DNA of 64,000 nucleotides from Durusdinium trenchii (lineage: Eukaryota > Sar > Dinophyceae > Suessiales > Symbiodiniaceae), in the NCBI GenBank assembly GCA_963970005.1, contig CAXAMN010013780.1:114751-178750 (forward strand). Direction: 5' to 3'. Both the position numbers and the translations under genes were made by a program. The first letter of the stretch is position 1; every line of letters begins with the position of its first letter. Below the pieces are notes generated by a model. It did not search any database, had not been told where the DNA came from, and saw nothing but the letters and a program-made list of their open reading frames with translations. This document shows, one piece after another, positions 54,481 through 64,000 of this stretch.

Positions 54481-55218
54481 AAGTGAACATCTAAGCAGTA
54501 GGCTGGACAGCGCTGACCTTTAGCATAATTTAGCAGGCTTTCGAGCCATCATGCATGAGATGGTGGAGAGTTTGCAACAAGTCATTTTCATGTCATGAAC
54601 CAGAGGTATTTCCTATCATTCAGAGATTTTACCCATTCGCTAGAGAATGTCAGGAAGCAGAAAGCTGATGCTGACAAGCGCATGAGCACGCACGGAACCC
54701 TGTGTTGATTGGGATGCGGCTTCGTTACACACTGTGGCAAGGTAGCACTAGCTTGAGCTACCAGCTGGGGACAAGTAAAACATCAGCTGTTTTGTTGATT
54801 CGCTCAGAACTTGTAGAGCCTTTTGTGAATAAAAGTTTTGAGGCTTTTGACAGCCTTCTACATGGCTGCCGGTGAGATTCGCCACTACATTCATCCGCCT
54901 CTTAGCTGCACAGAGGTAAGAGAGGAGCTTAATTGTTCGTGACAGCTACTGTAGTGAGCTACTCTTGTTGAGAAACAGATGAAGTGAAACCAGTTTGATG
55001 CAACCTGATGTTTCTTGAATTGCTTCCAAAACTGGTTTCAACGCCGTTTGTGTGTTCAAGTCCCAGCAACTATCACATTTTCAACCATGGCATTTCATGC
55101 AAGGTGGTGGCGCCATTTGCCCGAACCTTGAGCAATTTCTGGATATATATATATATATAGAGTGACAAAGAACAGCAACAACCCTAATCTATTTGAAGAC
55201 TTGAAGACTGGATAGCGA

Positions 55219-55395
55219 GACGCTAGAGATGCTGGAGTCTGAGGGTTTGATTGTCAGAATTCTCACCGAAATGCAGCTGAACGACGAGATCACAGGGCAC
55301 ATCAGCATAGATATTTTACTGAGGCCAGCAGAAATCCAGGAGGTTTTGTCGCAGGTGAAGGCTGTGACAAAGGGCGTTGTGTTTTTGCACTGCTG
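55219..55395 (+). CDS. Candidate exon of the IQ gene
   Basis: Frame: ETLEMLESEGLIVRILTEMQ, LNDEITGHISIDILLRPAEI, QEVLSQVKAVTKG. Amphipathic and well formed, followed by a TGA at 55,393-55,395. It has no IQ motif. If it is the last exon of this unit, the gene would end here. If not, its donor is near CAGGTGAAGG (about 55,351-55,360). Confidence 0.45.
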
Positions 55396-56204
55396 ATTGA
55401 TGCTCATTCCACACATTGGAACCGTTCTTTTCGCACGTTTATTTGGTATCTATCTATTTGTTGTCTTTTCTCCTGTATGGCAACAGCCCGCAAAGTCGTC
55501 CTCAGCTTGCCTTTACATGTTCAAGCTCTTGTGATCATGGACCTAGCCCCTTTCCTGGCCGCAATGCAGTCTATTTCAGCAGCTTCAGGCGTCGATGCAG
55601 CGAACCATTGGCTTGGTGCATGCCACATTCCTCAGACAGTTACGAGGCATTTTTGAGTTTCCTCAAGGGGTCTTCCGAATCTTTGTTCAGACTCTTAGAG
55701 ATTCTCGTATAGACGATAAGAAGAAGCAATAGAGAAGTTAAGAAGCGAGGTCTTTAACAATTCAATCAATATTCACTTGTGGCAAGGACGCTTGTGTTTG
55801 CCCATGAATATGCTTTCAGTGGGTGCCTATCATGTTAAAGGGCGCACACGACAGGCTTTCCATGTGTGCTAAAAGATGAGGCTGAAAGGATTCTGCATCT
55901 TTTTAACTTGTTTTTCCATCCTCTCAAGGTCACTGGCAAGCTTGCCAACGAAGAGATCGGCAAACGAGGTCTGCGACTCAACCGCGCCGCTCCACTGCGG
56001 CGCTCCTGCCTTCGTTTCTGACGGAACGACGGAACGGGACCCATCGCCCTCTGCAGCCGAGGCCTCCGAGTCTCAGGCGCTGAGCACTTAGTCTACCACA
56101 GCTGGGGCGCCCGAGCGGGCGTCGAAGACGGAGACGCGTCGGAGCTGACCCCGGTCGCGTGAGATTTGGACATCGCAGCTCACCGAGCTGGATCAGCACC
56201 CAGG

Positions 56205-56553
56205 TGAGAAGCCTGACTTGGTGTCCCACATGCTGCTCTCAGTGACGCGGCATTTGCCCGGAACTGAGTGCCAAAGGTGTGGGGAAGAAAAGAAATCCAT
56301 AGCAGCTTCCGAAGATCCTAGATTGTTGGAACACCTTGAGAACGCTTTTGTGACACCTGTTGGCACCTCTAAGGGCGCGCTGCCCCTTAACATGTTTAAT
56401 AGGCTGCAGTCCTTTATTAGTATTACTAAAGTATTAGCCAAGCAGCCTTTGGCTGTTTTACATGCATGGCGGCACAACAGTTTTGCGAGGCTCAACCAGA
56501 TTCCGGCCGAGCATTTCCCTGTCACTGTTGATTGGGCAGCAGCCTCAGAATGA
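56205..56553 (+). CDS. Candidate exon or small gene, unrecognised
   Basis: After an AG-rich junction the frame reads EKPDLVSHMLLSVTRHLPGT, CQRCGEEKKSIAASEDPRLL, SKGALPLNMFNRLQSFISIT and LAVLHAWRHNSFARLNQIPA, ending at a TGA at 56,551-56,553. The C-x-x-C pair might hold a metal, but only one pair is seen. No family is recognised. Confidence 0.35.
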
Positions 56554-57017
56554 AGCCAGAGCTTTGTGCTATCGGCTAAAGGCTGGATGTCCAGAGCTTT
56601 TCTAACCAACACCATGACAGCTTGTACATGAGCTTGTGTGCTTTTTGCCGCGTGACTTTTTCAGAGACATTCGGCTATCCAGCGACGTTCGGGGATGGAA
56701 GAGGCGGTTTTATGCCAAACGACGCTGTCCCAACGTTTTAGCTGGCAAGTCTCGGGGTGGATTACTGGCGCTGAGGCCTGCTATGCCATTAGCCATCAAG
56801 CTGTAAAGCTTGCGCTCAGCAAGTGCTTCATTCCTAGAGAGGCCGCACATCACAGTGGTTGAGTTCGGTTCAAAGTCATTGACGGGTGAAAGCAAGGGGT
56901 TTGAGGGTTGGGGGGTTTGAGGGTTGGGGTGCTAGTTGAGAAGAGACCTTGTAGGTACCATACCTTGGCCGTTTTAAAACTCCACTGTATCATTGTTGTA
57001 TTCTGACGTGCCTACTT

Positions 57018-57340
57018 TTGCCAGATTTAAGTCATGTTCTGGATGACGACTCTGCTTTTCAAAGGACATATTCTCGTTCCAAGAGGCTGGCTGCCGGGAC
57101 AAATGCCCCCCATCCTCGCCAGAGTTTCAGGGTGACGAGTTTAAGGATTCTTGCTCAGAGTTTGGCACTCATTCGCACGCGTGCGGTCTTTCTTGGGCCT
57201 TGCAGATGATCCCGGTGGGCAAAGAAATTCCTCCACATCCGGGAGACACACTGGTCTGAGGCCCAGGGACAAGGCTCAAAGGTGCAGTGGCAGTGGACAA
57301 CAGAATGAAACCGGGATGTTGGAACATCCGCAGTGCAGTT
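57018..57340 (+). CDS. Two candidate exons
   Basis: 57,026 to about 57,121, after TTTTGCCAG: DLSHVLDDDSAFQRTYSRSK, RLAAGTNAPHPRQ. After CCTTGCAG at 57,207: DDPGGQRNSSTSGRHTGLRP, NETGMLEHPQ. Both are hydrophilic and compatible with a disordered tail of the IQ gene. Acceptors are good, donors uncertain. Confidence 0.35.
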
Positions 57341-57513
57341 TCTTTTCACTTCACCTTCAAGTTTTTCACTTGAGGTTTTCTTTATTTAACCGCCGTGAGC
57401 AGGGGAAACAAAAGAAAAGTCGGAGGGGAGCAGACGGTGATTTGGACGGTTTCGGCTGTCACATGGAGCCCAGGCCACGTTGTGGGACACCAGCGGCACG
57501 GTCGGATCCACAG

Positions 57514-57800
57514 ATCACGAAAGCTAGCGTCAGCTAGCTGGAGTTGCTCCTGCTTTAGCAAGTCATTGGGGGATGGAAACCTACGCAGTGATAATTCACG
57601 TGTAGACCCCCACCCCCGCCAGGTTCAACTCCCCCCCCGCGTCTGATTCAGGAATGTGTCGACCAAGGCATTGGAGAGGACAATCTGCTAGGTCATTTGA
57701 CTGTAAGTCAAGGCACGGAAACCAGATACCTTCCATCAAACATGCGCTCTCCGATACCTCTCGCCACATCCTGCTTCCAAGCCATGCTAGCTTTCGTCAC
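57514..57800. mobile_element. Non-autonomous terminal-inverted-repeat element, short copy
   Basis: The left end ATCACGAAAGCTAGC and right end GCTAGCTTTCGTCAC are inverted repeats. It is 287 bases long and shares ends, subterminal sequence and a CACGTGTAG plus C-run block with 12,532-13,410, but lacks the nested foldback. It lies in a presumed intron. No target duplication was identified with confidence. Confidence 0.65.
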
Positions 57801-58607
57801 CAAATCCTGGCCTCAAGTCTAGTGTAGGCCAGTCAGAGCAGTGTGCTTTCGTGAAATGAGTTTGGGGTTGTTTTGCTTTCATCTCAGGTGAAGCATCACC
57901 ATGATTGGCTCATCACCCTCTCTGAAGAGAGCTTGCCCTGCTCCGTACTCAGAGCCAAGGCACTGCCTGTTTGCAATCAGCGGAAAGCGGTATTTTTTGC
58001 TCAACGGGCTTTTTTCAGCGGAAACCTGTGTTGCCCTTCAATCTCTTTGTCTCCAATGCCCAGTGCTGAGGCCTAGTGCTGAATGGTTTGCCGGCTAGCC
58101 ACCGCCATGTGTCCCTTACGGCAGAGGCATGGTTGGATTTGCACACGTGATGCAGATGGCACCATAGGATAGGCAGGGCTGGTGCCACAGCTCCAGGCGC
58201 CAAAGTCGAAACTTTGCAAGAGTCTGGTACAGATATGTACAGCCTGCTTATACACCACCGGTGTGCTCATGGAGAAGCAATGGACACCGAGCATCTCCGA
58301 TTAAGCGTCCGCGCAACCTGGTCATCCCTTGTACGTGATGTATGATATAATATATATATATATATTTGTTTATTTTTTTGCTGCTTGCGGAAATTGAAAC
58401 CTGTCATACTACTATACTATACTACATGTGTATATAGATAGTGACAAGTATGCGAAGCCTCACACCTACAGAAACTATCCAGGGGACATTCGGAAATATT
58501 TACACTGCGCTTAACACACCGAGGCAAGGTCTTGTCTCCAAGCAGCATTTTCCTTGCTGGATGTAGCTTGTGTCAAGGCTGTTCCCAAAGAAGCCAATCG
58601 TTTTGCA

Positions 58608-58757
58608 GGTCTTGATCACCATGAGACAAGCTCTGGCGTGGGCCCAAGTGTTGTGGAAAGCAGTGGGAAAAAGAAAGCAGGGGGCAGAAAAAGACTCCTT
58701 GCAGATGAAAACATGCCTCCTCCACCCTTTAGAATTGGGTCAAGCAGATGTTGATAC
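58608..58757 (+). CDS. Candidate terminal exon
   Basis: After TTTTGCAG the frame reads GLDHHETSSGVGPSVVESSG, KKKAGGRKRLLADENMPPPP and FRIGSSRC, then TGA. The Lys/Arg patch GKKKAGGRKR could be a nuclear localisation signal. It fits a disordered C-terminus of the gene upstream, but continuity with the IQ exons is not shown. Confidence 0.4.
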
Positions 58758-58864
58758 ATGAGCTGTGAAGTCAGAACACTTATGTCATCTTATGTCTAAG
58801 AGGCAGTGTCAGTGAATATATTTGAGTTTCCCTAAAAATCTAGGAATCAAATCATTAGTGCGAG

Positions 58865-58930
58865 CGCTTCTTCAAGGAAGCTTCCCTCCGCCGCCTTTGG
58901 GGTGGCACGGGGAGCTTCCTTGAAGAAGCG
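58865..58930. repeat. 22-bp inverted repeat (hairpin)
   Basis: Arms 58,865-58,886 (CGCTTCTTCAAGGAAGCTTC plus CC) and 58,909-58,930 pair with one mismatch around a 22-base loop. It lies between the candidate terminal exon and the next putative start. A run of CTAGCTAC-type short repeats follows (58,966-59,020). Confidence 0.85.
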
Positions 58931-59079
58931 TGAGCTATCTTGCGTCCTGTCGGTAGTAGCGTTGTTGTAGCTACTAGCTACCTAGCTACCACTACTAGCT
59001 ACCTCTAGCTACTACCTACCTCCCTCTTAGCGGCCTACTCCGCGCTCTACTAAAAAGGAGAACACACATTTTTGGAGAG

Positions 59080-59200
59080 AATGTTTTCTCATTCCGAGGA
59101 ATCGCCAACGGTCTCCACCGAAGATCATTTGCGCTTCCAGGGTCTGGACGCGCAGGCGGCGCTTGCTGGGATGAACGGAATCCTTCCGAAAGTGAATTGA
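59080..59200 (+). CDS. Possible first exon of a downstream gene
   Basis: ATG at about 59,081: MFSHSEESPTVSTEDHLRFQ, then LDAQAALAGMNGILPKVN and a stop. Codon composition is protein-like and the segment follows an AT/GC boundary after the hairpin. It may be a small ORF or a first exon. No domain. Confidence 0.3.
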
Positions 59201-60255
59201 TGTGGCACTTTCAACTCAACTGGGATGAACGGGACAAGATACTGAGTTGAACTTTGGGATGGTTTGGGGTTTGCATCGTTCTTTGCCTGTGCTTTTGCAA
59301 GGCTGGTGCGCAGATGATGGAAGTCCTAAGCAGCGAGCTGGATCATCGGTTGCCACCAGACTGGCACGGGGACCAAAGTCAGATGGCCAAATTGGTGTAG
59401 GCCAAGCCCCAAATATGATTCGTGGTGTAGATATCTGGTGTCGGTGGATTGAGCTGCAGCTGCACTTTGTTGATTTGGCAAAGCCATGATGAGGAATAGT
59501 ACCCTGGTTCTTGGTATGGTTTAAGTATTGAGATGTTTGACAAGAGGCTGACGGCCATTCCATGATATGTTGAATACAGATCGACGACATTGATCTGAGG
59601 ACGCAACAGCATGGCACAGTCGCCTCTCTGGCAGTGGTGCTAAGACGGGATCCCAAGGGCAGACTCGCAGGGTGTCAGGGATGGGAAGCGGCTGGCAAGA
59701 GTGAGACAGCAGACATTAATTGGATACGCCATTACATGTTTCAAACTCATGTTTTGATGAGACTTTGAACCAATGAATCCAGTAGCGTGAGCTGTCCTGC
59801 CTCCATAGGCGCCTACTTATACAATTAAGAGCAATTCATGTCTTGCACTCTTCTCTCACAATCCCGACTTCGCCTGCAAACTCCGATCTAACTTCTTGGC
59901 CTTCTCTTTTGTTGATTTCGCTTCTGTGGAGGGTTTGATTGTTGGAGCAGCGGTTGTGGCAAGGCAACCACATGAAGGAGCTTTCGGGTGAGAAAGACAA
60001 GGAGCACCTGGATAGATGTTGATATCGGAATAGGGGACCGCCAGGCCCAAGAGATTAAATTTTAAGTGCATATTTTTTCCTTTGGTGTCTTTGCAGTCTC
60101 ACTATTGCAATACAGACCCATTTTCTGTGAGTGGTCAGGTTCCTATATCCAGAAATAGAATCGTTCCTGTGCATCACGCTTTAAACTCTCAAGGATTCTC
60201 TTCAGGGCTTGTCATCAGACGCTGACTGCACTCGATTTTTCAGGATGGCAAAGCA

Positions 60256-60456
60256 ATGCAAGCTAAAGCAAAGGCAAAATCAAGGTCCACGTTGAAGGCT
60301 CGAATCAAAATTGAAGTATTGAAGGCTCGTGCAGACAGACATGATCTTGTAACTGACCATCTACTTCCAGGCAGAGCCAAAGGGAAGAAGTGGTGCTGGG
60401 GGGCTGAGTTGAGCGCCAATACGAGCGCTTACAAAGATATCCATGGGGGAAGATAG
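60256..60456 (+). CDS. Candidate exon, basic
   Basis: Frame QAKAKAKSRSTLKARIKIEV, LKARADRHDLVTDHLLPGRA, KGKKWCWG. Very basic, helical. It begins after TTTTTCAGGATGGCAAAG, a good acceptor. Not recognised. Confidence 0.3.
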   Translation: MQAKAKAKSRSTLKARIKIEVLKARADRHDLVTDHLLPGRAKGKKWCWGAELSANTSAYKDIHGGR

Positions 60457-61587
60457 AAGAAATTTGTAAGCTGTAATATCTCACCTTTAGACGATGGATA
60501 TCTTCCAATATCCAGCCTTGATATCCCACTTTGTTGTAAGGTTCACAAGGGTCGTCCAAAAAGAGTCCAGAGTCCAAAAGAACAGTTTGCTACAATACAG
60601 CCTGTCTGTTGGTTATTGGTCTTGCTGTCCAAAGCCCTCCAGAACGAGTCGTAAGATGCTCCGTCGAAGATGTCCTGCGTTTGTGGTGTTTCTGTGCCAT
60701 CGCTCGTATTATATACAGGCAAGACGTTCTGCTGGAGGAAAGGATGGAAAGAGCCCGCTTCTCAAAGAGTTCAGAAGAAGCACTACGTTGGGATATGCGG
60801 TGCGATTGCTGTGCTTCCTTGGCGTCACGGTAGGGTCACATGTTGCACCATTCCTTTTCTGCGTTACTGTAACTGTAGACAAAAAATTGGCAAGATTGAC
60901 AAGTCACAGCGCAACAATAGCTAGGCGATGCTGATCCAATGTCAGGGGTCACCACGCCAATGTTGTTGGACCCCCAGACTTGGGGTGTGCCGACGCTTAG
61001 TTAACATTGCTGGAAGCTGAACTGCTTCACATGGGCCTTGTTGACTTGAGAGGAAACAACACTTTGTGAGCATACTTGCTGTGGCTACCTTGTGCATATT
61101 CTCATATGTCATATGAATACTTAAAGCCACAAGCACTTGATCTTGTAGGTTGTCCCATCATGTCCTATCCATCAATTTGTAATTTGCATGTATCAATTCA
61201 TATTCATAGATTTTCCATTTGCTCGGCAAATGATCAGTTGATCTCCCTTTTGTCTATTTACCCATTTGTTTCTCCGTCCTATACTATCTATCTCATGCTA
61301 TCCTGTCCTGTCCTACCGATATCCTCTTGGGCTAAACTATGGCTTTCATGGATTTAGAATTGTATGACTGAAACTGAAGACACAAAGGTGCAAATGCACA
61401 CAGGTAGTTACACATTCTCTTGTTTTTTTGAGGATATCCTGTTGCCCAGGTCTCCCATGGCTGGATCAGCACCACCACTGTGGGAGCTCCCAAGCAGTTG
61501 GGCGTGAACTCCTTGTAGCCTGCAGGGTGATGTCCTGTGTACTGCAGAATCCAACCACACATAGCTTTAGAATTCGGTAGGAGAACC

Positions 61588-61690
61588 TAGTAGCATTCTT
61601 GCTACTAGTAGCTAGAAGCTTCCTTGGGAATCGTTTCACCTGTAGGAACAAGAAGCTACTAGTAGGTCTTTGAAGCTTCTAGTAACAAAA
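61588..61690 (-). repeat. Dispersed CTACTAGGAGCAAGG repeat, diverged
   Basis: Blocks CCTAGTAGCATTCTTGCTAC and AACAAGAAGCTACTAGTAGG in mixed orientation, partly hairpin-forming. Confidence 0.65.
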
Positions 61691-61699
61691 AGCCTTTTA

Positions 61700-63040
61700 T
61701 CAAAACGCTCCAAGTTTCAGCTCCAAGTTCCGGGATAGGATTAGAGCTGCACCTGGGTGTGGAGCAGGCCCAGGAGGTCTCCCATTCTTCCAATACACAG
61801 CCATATGAGGATTCGGCCAAATCTATGGGTCCACCATCCCCAATGGATTCCTATAACCATAGATTCTGTCCATTATATACTCATATACTCCAACAGCGTT
61901 TCTTGTTCCCATGTCGCTAATGCTTTCTCAGAGACAATGCTGAGGCCAGAAGGTGGTGCCTTATCACATTTTACCCGTGCGGCTACAATGCGAGTCTTGC
62001 AACAGGCCCACAGCCCACAACCTGCAATGATTGATATCTCACAGTTCGTCCTATTAGTTGGCTTTCAAAAGGCTTGCGTTCGCTGCAGGTGGGATACTTT
62101 ATGCGGTACCAGGCACCGGGTTGATGGTGGTATCAGCCATATGAGCCATAGCGAACTATTGGCACTAGTCTGCTTGGATGATTCTAGATTGCTGTGCATT
62201 GAGCTTGGACGCTGACGTTTGGCTGGCCTGCCAAAACTCTTAAAACGACACCTCCTTTGCTGCCACCAAACGCGCTCCCTTTGAGGACGAAGCGATGCAA
62301 AGTGTCCTCGCCAAAGGCTCCCTTAAGCTTGACTACCTTTCAGATTGCTCAGTTTTGTTTTTTTAACATGCCAGGGGCGAGCATGGCCATGGTGCATTTT
62401 TGATCGATCATTGTTTCCTTCTCCATGTGAGTTGGCACTAAACACCAGGAGCGTCGACCGGATCCCCCAAAGCTGGCCGGGAGCCTGGATTCCGTTGCCA
62501 CCGAAGGTTCCAGTGCATCTGTTTGAAAACACTTTGGTTCGTTAAGATAGCCCTATTTGAGAGGCCAGAGGTCTCAAGGTCTCTTCTTTTTCTGTTTGGC
62601 GCAAGATGTCTCATCCTGAACTTTCTTCCAAGGTATGCGTGCAAATCGCTTTGTTTCTGCCAAGGGCCAAGTGTGAACATTTCCAAGAGATTTAAAAATA
62701 GCTTCAATGTGACATGGGAGAATGGAGCTGTACTTTCATTGATTTGAGAACTGTCTCAGTTTGAGCAATAGTTGAGGGGAACAGGACAAAGGAGTCCTTG
62801 GGCTCTGCAAAAGGGTTTTGACAAATCGGAAAGCAATCCGAGGGAATTTGTTGCTCAAAAAGATCAAACAGTGAGACCTAGCAACCCGCAAGTTTCAGGA
62901 GCTTTTTCCTTGTACCGGGGTGCTTTAGTGGGCACCCAAATTTTGAGCCAATGCCAAGACAAGCTCCCAAGAATAAGTCTCGTTTGCTCCACACTTCAAT
63001 GCTTCTCAAATTTGGAGATGTCCTTGCTCACTTTGATGAA
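61700..63040 (+). other. No confident gene
   Basis: A 152-codon ORF at 61,757-62,215 includes EGGALSHFTRAATMRVLQQA but no motif. A start-plus-donor pattern, MSHPELSSK followed by GTATGCG, is at about 62,606-62,632. It could be a first exon. Support is weak. Confidence 0.25.
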
Positions 63041-63048
63041 ATTTTGAG

Positions 63049-63207
63049 CCCTTCGAGGTGACCGACAAGCTTTTTGAGATGGCGGACAGAGCCGTGCATG
63101 ACCACTGCTCCTTTGTGTCGGATGGCCAAGTTTTGGAGACGTATCAGTGTATTGACGCAGAGCCATGTTGTAATGGGTTGAAAACCCATGCCTGCAGTGG
63201 CTCCTGA
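63049..63207 (+). CDS. Candidate exon
   Basis: After TTTTGAG the frame reads PFEVTDKLFEMADRAVHDHC, SFVSDGQVLETYQCIDAEPC and NGLKTHACSGS, then a stop. Several Cys. Not recognised. It precedes an IQ exon on the same strand. Confidence 0.35.
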   Translation, partial: PFEVTDKLFEMADRAVHDHCSFVSDGQVLETYQCIDAEPCCNGLKTHACSGS

Positions 63208-63669
63208 GGCTTGCAGTGGTGCTTCTGCACATGGTTCTCCGGGGCATTCACCTCCGCCCGGCTCGCAGTGGGATAATCGCGGACCATGTCGCAAGCCATG
63301 AACAGCCATGATTTTGTGCTGGTCCATGGCTGTTGTCGCTCTTCAAGGCTTGCTGTATCATCGAGCAGCCGTAGCCATCCAACAGCCAGATTCTCAGCTT
63401 CTGAGAAGCAATCAAGCCAGGCTACAGGCAAGTCTTGCCTTCGTATAGAAGGGTGACCCCCACCCTACGCAAGGCATAATGCGTGTATGTGGCCTTTGGA
63501 TGCCCTTTGCACGTCGTCGAAGGCGGTACCGTTACATCAAATTGCGGGGCCAAAAGCAAAACGCCATTGCTCCAGCTGTTGGGAGCCCAAGCGTTCAGCA
63601 ACACCTGTTCTTTTCACAGCATGCTTTGCCTTCCGTGCAATTGTTATGGATGGCTTGCTGTTCACAGTA

Positions 63670-63705
63670 TTTTAAATCTTCTTCTTCTTCTTCTTCCTCC
63701 TTGTT
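63670..63705 (+). repeat. (CTT)n microsatellite
   Basis: TCTTCTTCTTCTTCTTC. It forms part of a pyrimidine-rich tract and is non-coding. Confidence 0.8.
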
Positions 63706-63851
63706 TCTCTTTTTTGTCAATCTATTGGTTTCATTTGTTCCCCCCAAGGCAAAGCTTGCTTTTGGGTTTCTCAAATCCATCAGGAATTTCTCACCTAACA
63801 ACTTCGCCGTTTCCACCGTCCCCCCCAGCCCCTGCCCTTGGTCACCGCACA

Positions 63852-64000
63852 GAAAACGCGACTGAGATGCGGATCCAGCGCTTTTGGCGAGGCCTGCGTG
63901 GTGTTCGGGGCCTCAAAGTCTGTTGGGACGGATTTGTTTTCGAGGCCTCCAAGCTAAGAGCGATGGCCTCCGACCTAAGAGCGATGGCCTCCAACCTAAG
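63852..64000 (+). CDS. IQ-motif exon running into the 21-bp LRAMASN repeat
   Basis: After CCGCACAG the frame reads NATEMRIQRFWRGLRGVRGL, with the IQ motif IQRFWRGLRGVR, then KVCWDGFVFEASKLRAMASD and LRAMASNL, open to the window edge. The last 68 bases are a 21-bp tandem repeat (CTAAGAGCGATGGCCTCCRAC), and its frame continues the exon. Either the repeat lies in the coding region or the exon ends before it at an unseen donor. Cut by the window end. Confidence 0.5.
63933..64000 (+). repeat. 21-bp tandem repeat (LRAMASN-type)
   Basis: Three units of GAGGCCTCCAAGCTAAGAGC, GATGGCCTCCGACCTAAGAG and similar, continuing beyond the window. Related units at 46,345-46,385. Confidence 0.85.

Overview
The window looks like nuclear DNA of a dinoflagellate, most likely a symbiodiniacean alga. 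Four observations point that way. Open segments are short, bounded by AG acceptors, and at least one is followed by a GC donor. A Ty1/copia element has the gag and pol style seen in Symbiodinium genomes. BspA-type leucine-rich repeat proteins are present. Two dispersed repeat families (a CTACTAGGAGCAAGG-type repeat and a 21-bp repeat that reads LRAMASN) are familiar from symbiodiniacean genomes. No bacterial operon, Shine-Dalgarno pattern, rRNA, tRNA or CRISPR array was recognised. Calls rest on reading the sequence only.

Layout. 0.4-10.3 kb: an intron-poor, frame-broken coding block on the + strand. In order it reads an alpha/beta-hydrolase-like segment, a P-loop segment resembling superfamily 1 helicases, several unrecognised ORFs, then two tandem copies of a ubiquitin-like plus BspA-LRR gene (the first frameshifted, the second open). 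11.3-13.4 kb: minisatellites, a dispersed repeat, and a terminal-inverted-repeat element carrying a nested foldback element. 13.4-16.4 kb: a frame-broken retroelement with reverse transcriptase, RNase H and a membrane-segment ORF. 17.4-20.4 kb: an intron-containing gene with an SH3 domain, two VPEG/PG motifs and a hydrophobic C-terminus. 20,704-28,352: a structurally complete Ty1/copia element on the - strand, with 145/146-bp LTRs, a 5-bp target duplication, a primer-binding site, a polypurine tract, gag, a protease remnant, a cytosine-methyltransferase-like domain, integrase, reverse transcriptase and RNase H.

28.4-48 kb is intron-rich and gene-poor. Short + strand open segments with coding character (30.9-36.1 kb and 45.6-47.2 kb) probably are exons of one or more host genes I cannot name. 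They are separated by dispersed repeats, three tandem arrays at 37.7-38.8 kb with a 10-N assembly gap, and duplicated segments at 39-41.3 kb. 49.0-58.8 kb holds a multi-exon gene whose exons each carry about one IQ (calmodulin-binding) motif, with several exons evidently duplicated. A small terminal-inverted-repeat element sits in one of its introns. Another IQ exon running into a 21-bp tandem repeat closes the window.

The most notable items are the methyltransferase-like domain inside copia pol, the hydrolase/helicase/Ubl-LRR block with related repeats near both of its ends, the two terminal-inverted-repeat elements with one foldback nested in the other, and the exon-by-exon growth of the IQ gene.
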